Source: CAYQMF01 sp964418595
GTDB lineage: Bacteria > Planctomycetota > UBA1135 > UBA2386
Reading direction: 5' to 3'
Length of the DNA: 56,946 nucleotides
Assembly (NCBI GenBank): GCA_964418595.1
Contig: CAYQMF010000029.1
Location: 1-56,946 of the forward strand
The notes under the pieces are model-generated. The model had not been told where the DNA came from. It worked only from the letters and a program-made list of their open reading frames with translations, and ran no database searches. The position numbers and the translations under genes were made by a program. Numbering within the stretch: the first letter of the stretch is position 1; every line of letters begins with the position of its first letter. Below are positions 30,921-39,039 of this stretch, one piece after another.

Positions 30921-33193
30921 ACGATCGCCTCGAAGACCTGCTGGCCGAGTTCTTCGAGGCGCGCGAGCGCGGCGAGGTCGTCGACGTCGACGCCTTCGTG
31001 CGCGCGCACCAGGACGTGCCCGGCCTCGCCGCCGCGTTGGCCAGCGCCGCGCACACCGACGCGCTCCTGCCAGCGCAGGGTCTGCCGGCGCAGATCGGTG
31101 GGTACCGCGTGCTCGACGAACTGGGTCGCGGCGGCACCGGCCGCGTCCTGCGCGTCGTGGATCCCCACACACAAGACGCCCCGCTCGCGCTCAAGCTGCT
31201 CGCGCCGACCCTGCGTGGCAACGCGCGCGCAGTCGAGCGCTTCCGGCGGGAGATCGAGGCCCTGCGGCGGATCCACCATCCGGCGGTGATCGCGGTGCGC
31301 GAGTGCGGGGAACACGAGGGCACGCCCTTCCTCGTCATGGAGCTGGTCGAGGGCGACTCGCTCGCAACGCGCGTGGCCCGCGCCCGCGCGGCGCGAACCG
31401 GGCGCGAGGCGTTCGCCGCCGATGGGCTCGAGCTTCCGGGCGAAGGCACCGGCCCGCAGCGCGCCGCCGCGCTGGTGGCCGCGCTCGCCCGCGGCGTGCA
31501 GGCGGTGCACGACCAAGGGCTCCTGCACCGCGACCTCAAGCCGAGCAACGTACTCGTGCGCGCACGCGACGGCTCGCCGGTGCTGATCGACTTCGGCCTC
31601 GCCGGCGACGACGCGGCGGCGACGCTGACCGCGACCGGCGACGTACTCGGCACGCCGGCGTTCATGGCTCCGGAGCAGGCGCGCGGCGAAGCGGCCGACC
31701 CGCGCACCGACGTGTACGGGCTCGGCGCGATCCTGTACGAGCTGCTCACGCTCGAGGTGCCGCACCCGGGCAGCGACCCGACGCGGGTCCTTGCGGCGGT
31801 GCAGACCACGCCGCCGCGCCCGGTGCGTCGACTCGACCCGCGCGTGCCCCACGCCCTCGCCGCGGTCGTGCGCCGGGCGATGTCGTACCGCGCCAGCCGC
31901 CGCTACGCGACCGCCGCCGACCTCGCCACCGTGCTCGACGCGCTGGCGGGCGGCCGTGCCGTGCCGCGCGCGTCCGTGAGCCTCGCCGCGCGGTTGGAGG
32001 ACGTCTGGCGCTTCCATCGCCGCCGAGTTGCGCTCGGCGCCTCCCTGCTGACCGCCGTGGTCGCGCTTCTCGCCGTGTCAGCCTGGCACGCGCAGCGCCG
32101 CCGCGAGGACGCACGCGCCCGCGCGATCGTTGCCGCCAGCGCGTGGGTCGGCGGACAGACGGACGCCGCGCGTGCGGCGGCGGAAGCCCTGCTCGCCGCC
32201 GACTCCGCCGCGACGCTCGGCCGCTACGTGCTCGCCCGCCTCGCCGGCACGCCGACCGACTTCGACCCGTACTTCGCCGCGCTCGCTGCAGGCGAAGACT
32301 GCCTGCGCGCCGGCAAGCCCCGCGACGCACTCGTGCACCTGCAGCAGGCCGTCGACGTGCGCCGCGAGGAACCGCTGGGCATCGCGCTCCTCGGCGTCGC
32401 CGCCGCCCGCGCCGGCGATCTCGACCGCGCCGTGCGCGAACTCTCGGTGTCGGTCCGCCTCCTGCCGCGGTGCACGTACCTGCTCGGCGAACTGGCGGAC
32501 GTGCAGCACCGGCGCAAGGACGACGGGCAGGCCGTCGCAGCCATGCAGCAGGCGGTGGCGATCGACGCGTCCGATCCACGGCTGTGGCGCGATCTCGCGC
32601 GCATGCAGAACTACGCGCACGACTACGACGGTGGCCTCGCCTCCATCGAGCGCGCGCTCGCGCTGGCCGGGGCGGACCCACCCGTGGATCTCCTGCGCGT
32701 GAAGGGCGTGATGCTCGACGGGCTGCGTCGCCTCGACGAAGCGGCGGTCGTCATGCGCGACGTCGTGGCGCGTGCCCCGAGCGCCGAGACGTGGATGAGC
32801 CTCGGCGTCACCCTCGACCGCGCACACCGCATCGATGAAGCCGCGGCGGCGTACGAAGCCGCCATCGCCCTCGAGCCCGGCAACGGCCGCGCCCTCCTCA
32901 ACCTCGCCTACCTGCACGCTGGCAGCGACAGCGCGCGGTGCGAACGCTGCCGTGCCTTCTTCGCGGCTCACCCTTCGCTGCGTGACCCGGCGAAGGTGGA
33001 GACGTTCGCGCTGCGCGCCCTCGCCGTCGACGCCGACCGCTACCCGATGGCGGCGAGCCTCGCGGCCTCCGTGCAGCAAGCCGGGGGCAGCCCGGCGTTC
33101 GCAGCGGAGATCGCGAGGCTGCTCGAGACAGACATCCCTCCCGACGGTCTCGGCCGCCTGCTCAAGGCGCAGCGGGTGCTCGCAGGTCGTTGA
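30917..33193 (+). CDS. Ser/Thr protein kinase with C-terminal TPR domain
   Basis: A 758-residue protein. An N-terminal helical domain is followed by a Hanks-type kinase (about 62-340) with the loop LGRGGTGRV, Lys93 in LALKLL, HRDLKPSN (Asp206), IDFGLAG (Asp225) and GTPAFMAPEQA. One transmembrane helix lies near 375-395 (LGASLLTAVVALLAVSAW). About 350 residues of TPR-like repeats follow (AGKPRDALVHLQQAVDV, AVAAMQQAVAIDASDPRLW, DEAAAAYEAAIALEPGNGRALLNLAYLH), probably outside the cytoplasm. It overlaps the sigma gene by 4 nt. The pair resembles the kinase/sigma operon at 22189-25415, with TPR in place of FGE as the outer module. Confidence 0.9.
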   Translation: MNDRLEDLLAEFFEARERGEVVDVDAFVRAHQDVPGLAAALASAAHTDALLPAQGLPAQIGGYRVLDELGRGGTGRVLRVVDPHTQDAPLALKLLAPTLRGNARAVERFRREIEALRRIHHPAVIAVRECGEHEGTPFLVMELVEGDSLATRVARARAARTGREAFAADGLELPGEGTGPQRAAALVAALARGVQAVHDQGLLHRDLKPSNVLVRARDGSPVLIDFGLAGDDAAATLTATGDVLGTPAFMAPEQARGEAADPRTDVYGLGAILYELLTLEVPHPGSDPTRVLAAVQTTPPRPVRRLDPRVPHALAAVVRRAMSYRASRRYATAADLATVLDALAGGRAVPRASVSLAARLEDVWRFHRRRVALGASLLTAVVALLAVSAWHAQRRREDARARAIVAASAWVGGQTDAARAAAEALLAADSAATLGRYVLARLAGTPTDFDPYFAALAAGEDCLRAGKPRDALVHLQQAVDVRREEPLGIALLGVAAARAGDLDRAVRELSVSVRLLPRCTYLLGELADVQHRRKDDGQAVAAMQQAVAIDASDPRLWRDLARMQNYAHDYDGGLASIERALALAGADPPVDLLRVKGVMLDGLRRLDEAAVVMRDVVARAPSAETWMSLGVTLDRAHRIDEAAAAYEAAIALEPGNGRALLNLAYLHAGSDSARCERCRAFFAAHPSLRDPAKVETFALRALAVDADRYPMAASLAASVQQAGGSPAFAAEIARLLETDIPPDGLGRLLKAQRVLAGR

Positions 33194-33211
33194 CCTGCGC
33201 CTGCGCATCGG

Positions 33212-35410
33212 TCAGCGCAGGATCTGCCCCACGTAGAAGTAGTACGAGTCTTCGCCGCCCTCGGCCAACCCGTACGCGAGGTAGGCGGGACCGATGGGTG
33301 TGTCGACGGAAAGGAAGACGCTGCCTGCCATCTGCAGCTCGCGGAACACGTCGTCGCGATCCTCCCAGGTGTTGCCGAACTCGACCGTACCGCCCAGATA
33401 GAGCGGGAAACCGAACTTCTCGGTGTGCCTGCCCGCCAGGCGGTGCCGCACGATCAGGCCGAACAAGCCCATGTGCGGGCCGTTGTGGACACCCGGCTCC
33501 ACGCCGGACAGGTTGGCCAGGCCGCCCAGGAATGACCGACGATGTGTCGGAAGAGGATCCTCCTGCGCGGTCTCGTAGCGCAGCACGAGGCCGGCGGTGG
33601 TCCGGCCGAGCGACGCGAAGCCCACCGCCCCGCTGCGGAACTGCTGGTAGTCGACGTCGGCGCCGAGCCCCTTGTCGGCGAACGAATAGGTGAGGACGCC
33701 GCGAACGCCAAAGGACGGGAAGTCAGCGTCGTCCGTCGTGTCGACCAACAGGGTCGCGTCCAAGGTCGCATCGACGAAGTCGAAGCCGGGGACCGTGACG
33801 ATCGAGTCGCGCACGTCCACTTCGCCGTCGAGCCAGGTGTAGCCGAGCCGCAGTTCGCCCCACGTGCCCAGCGTCCAACCGAGGTCGGCGCCGAGCGTCG
33901 CGGCACGGACATCGATCGTCCCGAAGGAAGCATGCGACTCCGACAACGACCAGGAGGTGCGGGGTGCGACGAAGATCGGACTGCCGGCGTGGATCGGCCG
34001 GTACAGCTCCATCTCGATGCCACTGCGGTCGCCGATCTGGATCCCCGTGCGCCATTCGCTGCCCGCTGCGTCGAGGTTCAGGGTCGTCGCTTGTGCGCCG
34101 AGGTCGAACGAACTGCCGCCCTGCAGGTCGCTGCCCAGGGCGATCCCGAAGCGCACGAGCGTGGGACCCCAGGCCTTCCCTTCGGCACGCACGACGAGCA
34201 TGAAGGCGCCGCCCGACGCAGGCAGCAGTTCGAACCCTACGCGTTGGTACTGGCCGAGCCCGTACACCCGCTCGAGGTCCTCGCGGAGTTGTTCGAGGTC
34301 GAGCACCTCGCCCGCGCGCACGTGGATGTGGCTACGGATCACGTCCTCACTCGATCCCGCCGTGTCTTCGATCTCCACCGCGGACACGACGATCGGCGCA
34401 ATGGGACGACGCTGCCGGGCGACGAACGCCGCGAAGGCCTTGGCGTCCACGAGCGGACGCAACTGGTCGACGACCGCGCGGGCCGCAGCCTCGCCGATGC
34501 GGATGGACTCCGCCGCGCGCTCGAAGTCGGCCGACGTGATGTCGCCGAGCTCCGGCCGGATGAGGACGTCGCCAGCGCGCAGCTTCACGAGGCTGCGGTC
34601 GACGTTCTGCTGCGTGAGGATCTGCACCATCTGCGACGACACGCCGAGCGCGCTGTCGACGGCCTCGGCAACCACCGGCGTGCCGATGTCCACCACGATG
34701 AGGCGCTCGGCACCCAACGCACGTGCTTCCTCGATCGGGACGTTGCGCACCAGGCCACCATCGAGGAGCTCACGGCCGTCGATGACCGCCGGTGCGAACA
34801 CGCCCGGCAGGGACATGCTGGCCCGCATCGCTCGCGCGAGGTTGCCGCTCTGCAAGACCACCTCATGGCCGTCGCGCAGGTCGACGGCAACGGCGCGGAA
34901 CGGGATCGGCAGGGCATCGAAAGACGGCAGCGCGTGCGCCTGCAGCGCCAGTGTTGCCAGCTCGAGTTCGAGGTTCTGCCCCTGGTACAGCCCCTTCTGC
35001 AGGTGTACACCGCCATCGTGGTAGCCCAGCCCGATGTCGACCAGGTACCCGTACTCGTCCTTCTTGCGCCGCAGCGAGCGCAGCGCGCGTGGCGACTGGT
35101 CCTGCAGCAACAGTGACCACGGCCGGGTCGACCCGGCGCGCACGAGTTCGGCCTCGAGTCGGTCGGGTGCCAGCCCGTAGGCGTAGAGCCCGCCGACGAT
35201 CGAGCCCATGCTGGTCCCGACCACGTAGTCGATCGGGATCTGCAGTTCCTCGAGCACCTTCAGCACGCCGACGTGGGCGCACCCGCGGGCGCCGCCCCCG
35301 CTCAGCACCAGTCCGACACGCGGGCGCGCCGACGAATCGGGTTGGGCCACCAGCGGCTGGGATGGCAACGCGACACCCAGAAGGACGCCGAGAGTCGTGG
35401 AGGTCCGCAA
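33212..35410 (-). CDS. Patatin-like phospholipase with POTRA and outer-membrane beta-barrel
   Basis: A 732-residue protein with a signal peptide (MRTSTTLGVLLGVALPSQPLVAQ). The patatin domain (about 30-310) has the oxyanion loop GGGARG at 38-43, the nucleophile elbow GTSMGS (Ser67) and the catalytic DGG (Asp217). A POTRA-like segment follows (GEVLDLEQLREDLERVYGLGQYQRVGF), then about 380 residues of beta-strands of the D15/BamA surface-antigen type ending YYFYVGQILR. This is the layout of PlpD-like type Vd secretion proteins. The start is a TTG with GGAGGAAAG upstream; the long frame beyond it is antisense to the DUF1501 gene. It would present or release a phospholipase at the cell surface. Confidence 0.88.
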   Translation of the reverse strand: MRTSTTLGVLLGVALPSQPLVAQPDSSARPRVGLVLSGGGARGCAHVGVLKVLEELQIPIDYVVGTSMGSIVGGLYAYGLAPDRLEAELVRAGSTRPWSLLLQDQSPRALRSLRRKKDEYGYLVDIGLGYHDGGVHLQKGLYQGQNLELELATLALQAHALPSFDALPIPFRAVAVDLRDGHEVVLQSGNLARAMRASMSLPGVFAPAVIDGRELLDGGLVRNVPIEEARALGAERLIVVDIGTPVVAEAVDSALGVSSQMVQILTQQNVDRSLVKLRAGDVLIRPELGDITSADFERAAESIRIGEAAARAVVDQLRPLVDAKAFAAFVARQRRPIAPIVVSAVEIEDTAGSSEDVIRSHIHVRAGEVLDLEQLREDLERVYGLGQYQRVGFELLPASGGAFMLVVRAEGKAWGPTLVRFGIALGSDLQGGSSFDLGAQATTLNLDAAGSEWRTGIQIGDRSGIEMELYRPIHAGSPIFVAPRTSWSLSESHASFGTIDVRAATLGADLGWTLGTWGELRLGYTWLDGEVDVRDSIVTVPGFDFVDATLDATLLVDTTDDADFPSFGVRGVLTYSFADKGLGADVDYQQFRSGAVGFASLGRTTAGLVLRYETAQEDPLPTHRRSFLGGLANLSGVEPGVHNGPHMGLFGLIVRHRLAGRHTEKFGFPLYLGGTVEFGNTWEDRDDVFRELQMAGSVFLSVDTPIGPAYLAYGLAEGGEDSYYFYVGQILR

Positions 35411-35467
35411 CAGGCACGACTTTCCTCCCCAAGCTGGCTCGAGGCAAGCGAGACAGCGGACGCCAAC

Positions 35468-35473
35468 TACAAT
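35468..35473 (+). promoter_or_regulatory. Putative -10 element of the DUF1501 operon
   Basis: TACAAT, close to consensus, ends 9 nt before the DUF1501 ATG and lies 58 nt from the divergent patatin start. Confidence 0.5.
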
Positions 35474-35482
35474 CCCGGCCCC

Positions 35483-36751
35483 ATGCCGGTCTCGTCGCGC
35501 CGCTCGTTTCTCGGCTTCTCCATGCTCGGGTTCGCCGGTTCGCTGCGCCCCGGCGCGCCGAACACCTGGCGGACGGACGCTCCCGCGCAGGCTCTCATCC
35601 AGATCCACCTCGGCGGTGGGCTCTCGCACCTCGACACCTTCGACCCCAAGCCGGAGGCACCCGTCGAGGTGCGCGGGCCGTTCGAGACGGTGACCTCCAA
35701 GCTGGCGGGCGAGCCGTTCGCGACGACGCTGCGGAACACCGCGGCGGTCGCCGACAGGATCACGGTGATCCGCTCGATGACTCACACCGAAGCCGACCAC
35801 GACCGCGGCACGCACACCATGCTCACGGGCTATCAGCCGAGCCCGGCCATCCTCTATCCGAGCATCGGTGCGGTGGTCGCGCACGAACTCGGGGTGCGCA
35901 ACGACCTGCCGCCGTACATCTGCGTGCCGAACGCCGGCTCGCAGTTCCTCGGCACGGGTTACCTGGGCGCGGCGCACGGCCCGTTCTCCGTCGGTGGCAA
36001 TCCGGCGCAAGATCGCTTCCGCGTGCGCGACCTCGCCGCATCACAGAACGTCGACGAGGCGCGGCGCGCGCACCGGCGGCAGATGCTGCACGACCTCGAT
36101 GCGGGGTTCGCGTCGCTCGGCGACGCGGACGCGGTGCAGGCGAGCGAGGCGTTCTATCGGCAGGCGTGGGCGCTCATCGACTCGCCGAGCGCACGCGCCG
36201 CGTTCGACCTCGCGGCGGAGCCCGACGCGATGAAGGACCGCTACGGACGGCGCGGGCTCGGGATGAGCGCGCTGCTCGCCCGGCGGCTCGTGCAGGCGGG
36301 CGCGCGCCTCGTGGTCGTGAACGCGGGCGGCTTCGACCATCACCAGCAGATCGCGCGCGACCTGCCGCCGCGCATGGCCGACGTCGACCAGGCGTTCGCG
36401 GCGCTGATCGCCGATCTCGACGCCAGCGGTCTGTTGGCGACGACGATGGTGCTGCTCACGACCGAGTTCGGGCGCACGCCGCGCCTCAACGGCGACGCGG
36501 GTCGCGACCACTGGCCGCGGGTGTTCTCGGTGGTGATGGCCGGCGGCGGCGTCAAGCGCGGCCTCGTGCACGGCAGCAGCAACGCGTCGGGCGCGGAGCC
36601 GGAGGCCGATGCCGTGCGGCCGGCGGACCTCACCGCGACGGTGTTCCACCAGTTGGGCATCGACCACGAGAAGAAGCTGGTCGCGCCGGGTGGCCGCCCC
36701 ATCGACATCGTGCGCGATGGGCGCGTGTTGCACGAGGTGCTGGGCGGATGA
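35483..36751 (+). CDS. DUF1501 family Tat-exported protein
   Basis: A 422-residue DUF1501 protein, a sulfatase/alkaline-phosphatase-fold family abundant in planctomycetes. The N-terminus SSRRSFLGFSMLGFAG fits a Tat signal. Family segments include LIQIHLGGGLSHLDTFDPKP, TVIRSMTHTEADHDRGTHTMLTGYQPS, GGFDHHQQ, LLTTEFGRTP and DHWPRVFSVVMAGGGVKRG. It starts a four-gene operon; its TGA overlaps the ATG of the PPC-domain gene (ATGA at 36748). The enzymatic role of the family is unproven. The operon order suggests it works with the two large exported partners. Confidence 0.9.
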   Translation: MPVSSRRSFLGFSMLGFAGSLRPGAPNTWRTDAPAQALIQIHLGGGLSHLDTFDPKPEAPVEVRGPFETVTSKLAGEPFATTLRNTAAVADRITVIRSMTHTEADHDRGTHTMLTGYQPSPAILYPSIGAVVAHELGVRNDLPPYICVPNAGSQFLGTGYLGAAHGPFSVGGNPAQDRFRVRDLAASQNVDEARRAHRRQMLHDLDAGFASLGDADAVQASEAFYRQAWALIDSPSARAAFDLAAEPDAMKDRYGRRGLGMSALLARRLVQAGARLVVVNAGGFDHHQQIARDLPPRMADVDQAFAALIADLDASGLLATTMVLLTTEFGRTPRLNGDAGRDHWPRVFSVVMAGGGVKRGLVHGSSNASGAEPEADAVRPADLTATVFHQLGIDHEKKLVAPGGRPIDIVRDGRVLHEVLGG

Positions 36752-39039
36752 TCGCCGCCGCGACGTGCGGCCTGCTCGTCGCGCTCGGCGGCGCGTTCCA
36801 TTCGCCGCGGGTGAGCATGCTCGCGCCCGCGGGTGGCCAGCGCGGCACGGAGGTCACGGTGGTCATCACCGGACAGCGCCTGGTCGACCCGCAGGAGCTG
36901 ATGCTGACGAGCCCAGGTCTCGAGGTCGTGCGCCTGGAGGGCGACAAGCCCGAGAGCTGCACGGCGACGCTGCGCATCCTCCCCGACTGCCCGCTCGGTC
37001 CGCACCCCCTGCGCCTGCGCACGGTGTACGGAATCACCAACCTCGTGCTGTTCCACGTCGGCGCGGCGATCGAGGTGAGCGAGACGCGCGACGGTACAGC
37101 CCCGATGCCGCTCGCGCTCGACCACACCGTGAACGCGAACATCAGTGGCGAGGAGGCCGACCGCTACGCCCTCGACCTGGAGGCCGGCGCGCGGGTGCAC
37201 TGCGAGGTGATGGCGATGCGGCTCGGCTTCTCGGCCATCGACCTGCGCCTCGACGTGCTCGGCCCCGATGGGGCGATCGTGGCAACGGCCGACGACACGG
37301 CGCTCGGCCAGAAGGATCCGCACGTGACCTTCTCCGCGACGCAGGCCGGGACGTATCTCGTGCAGGTCGCCGCGGCGTTCGCCGACGCGACCAACAGCGG
37401 GTCGTACCGCCTGTCGGCAGGGACGTTCCCGCGACCGCTGGGCGCGCTGCCCGCGGGTGGCCAGCCGGGCGAGACCATCGACGTGGAGTTGCTCGGCGAC
37501 GTGGCCGGCGCACGTGCGCGCGTCACGCTTCCCGACGATGGCACGCAGGTCTTTCGCTACTACCCGCAGCGCGAGAACGGCGCGGCGCCGTCGCCGATCC
37601 TGCTGCGCGTCGGTGGGCCGCCCAACGTCACTCCGACCGTCGACGACAAGGGCCGCGCGCTGGTGACCTTCCCGGCGAGCGTGCACGGCGTGATCAACGC
37701 GCCGGATCAGGTCGCCCGCTACTTCTTCGTGGCGAAGAAGGGTGAGGTCATCGAGTTCCGGGCGCTGGCCCGCACGCTGCGCTCGCCGCTCGATCCCGCG
37801 CTCATCGCGCGTGAGGCCGGCGGCCGCTTCCTCGCCTACAACGACGACGGTGGTGGTGGCAACGCCGACAGCTTGCTCACCTTCACGGCGCCGGCGGACG
37901 GTGAGTTCTCGATCGAGGTGCGCGACCTGTTGCGGCGCGGGTCGGAGGCCAGCTTCTTCCGTCTCGAGGGTGCGGCGCGGAGCGCGCCCATGAACCTGCG
38001 CATGGTCGTCGGCCGCCAGGAGCAGCCGGTGCTCGCGCTGCCGCAGGGCGGCCGCGTGGCGTGTGTCCTGCAGACGACCAACTTCGACGCGGGCAAGGAC
38101 CTGCGACTGCTGGCGCGCGACCTGCCGACGGGCGTGACCGCGACCTTCGGGCCGCTGCTGCGCGGCAGCAACCTGGTGCCGCTCCTCCTGCAGGCCGAGG
38201 CCGAGACACCGCTCGCGGGCGCACAGGTCGCGTTCGACGCACGGGCTGCCAACGACGAGAGCGTAGGCGATCCCGGCTACGTGCAGGTGCTGCCGCTCGT
38301 CACGGTGCGCAACGACCAGGCGATCTTCTCGACGGCACAGCGGCGGTTGCCGGTGGCGGTGACGAAGCCCGCGCCGTTTGCGCTCGCGATCGAGGCTCCC
38401 AACGCTCCCCTCGTGCGCGGCGCACCGATGGGCGTGAAGGTCCGCGTCACGCGCGACGAGGGATGCAACGACGACATCCGCGTGCGTGCCGTGTGGACAT
38501 CGCCCGGCGTCAACGCCGGCCAGGTGGTGATCCCGGGCAAGAGCAACGAGATCGTGCTGCCGGTCGAGGCGACGAGCGCGGCGACGCTCGGCACGTTTCC
38601 GCTGGCGGTGTCCGGCACGGTCGGTCGCGGCGGCGGCGTGCTGGAGCTGGCCTCGGGGTTCACCGATCTGGACGTCGTCGAGCCGTGGGTCACCGCGGAG
38701 GTCGGCAAGGCGCGCACGTTGCCGGGCAACGATGTCGAGCTGCGCGTGCCGCTGGCGCGGAAGCAGCCGATCTCCGGTCCCTATCGTGCGGCGCTCCTCA
38801 ATCTCCCGCGTGGCGTGACCGCGCCGGAGATCGACCTCGCCGCCGACGCCGATGTCGCGGTGTTCGCGCTCACGGTCGCCACGAACGCGCAAGCCGGTCG
38901 CCACCGTTCGTTCGTCGTCGAGCTGCGCCTGCCCGCAGGCGCAGGGATCGCGCGCCATCGCTTCGGCGGCGGCGAGATCCGCGTCGATGCGCCGCCCGCG
39001 GACGACACGAACAAGACCACCAAGGGAGAGGTGCGGTGA
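36748..39039 (+). CDS. Exported protein with pre-peptidase C-terminal (PPC) domains
   Basis: A 763-residue secreted protein (MIAAATCGLLVALGGAF signal). It starts with an IPT/TIG-like segment (LAPAGGQRGTEVTVVITGQRL), followed by a PPC domain near residues 130-215 (DRYALDLEAGARVHCEV, GTYLVQVAAAF). A second PPC-like unit lies near 310-410 (ARYFFVAKKGEVIEFRALARTLRSPLDP, FSIEVRDLL), and more beta-sandwich material follows. Such proteins are regular companions of DUF1501 and DUF1549/DUF1553 proteins in planctomycetes. It overlaps both neighbours by 1-4 nt. No catalytic motif is seen; ligand or substrate binding is the likely role. Confidence 0.85.
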   Translation: MIAAATCGLLVALGGAFHSPRVSMLAPAGGQRGTEVTVVITGQRLVDPQELMLTSPGLEVVRLEGDKPESCTATLRILPDCPLGPHPLRLRTVYGITNLVLFHVGAAIEVSETRDGTAPMPLALDHTVNANISGEEADRYALDLEAGARVHCEVMAMRLGFSAIDLRLDVLGPDGAIVATADDTALGQKDPHVTFSATQAGTYLVQVAAAFADATNSGSYRLSAGTFPRPLGALPAGGQPGETIDVELLGDVAGARARVTLPDDGTQVFRYYPQRENGAAPSPILLRVGGPPNVTPTVDDKGRALVTFPASVHGVINAPDQVARYFFVAKKGEVIEFRALARTLRSPLDPALIAREAGGRFLAYNDDGGGGNADSLLTFTAPADGEFSIEVRDLLRRGSEASFFRLEGAARSAPMNLRMVVGRQEQPVLALPQGGRVACVLQTTNFDAGKDLRLLARDLPTGVTATFGPLLRGSNLVPLLLQAEAETPLAGAQVAFDARAANDESVGDPGYVQVLPLVTVRNDQAIFSTAQRRLPVAVTKPAPFALAIEAPNAPLVRGAPMGVKVRVTRDEGCNDDIRVRAVWTSPGVNAGQVVIPGKSNEIVLPVEATSAATLGTFPLAVSGTVGRGGGVLELASGFTDLDVVEPWVTAEVGKARTLPGNDVELRVPLARKQPISGPYRAALLNLPRGVTAPEIDLAADADVAVFALTVATNAQAGRHRSFVVELRLPAGAGIARHRFGGGEIRVDAPPADDTNKTTKGEVR

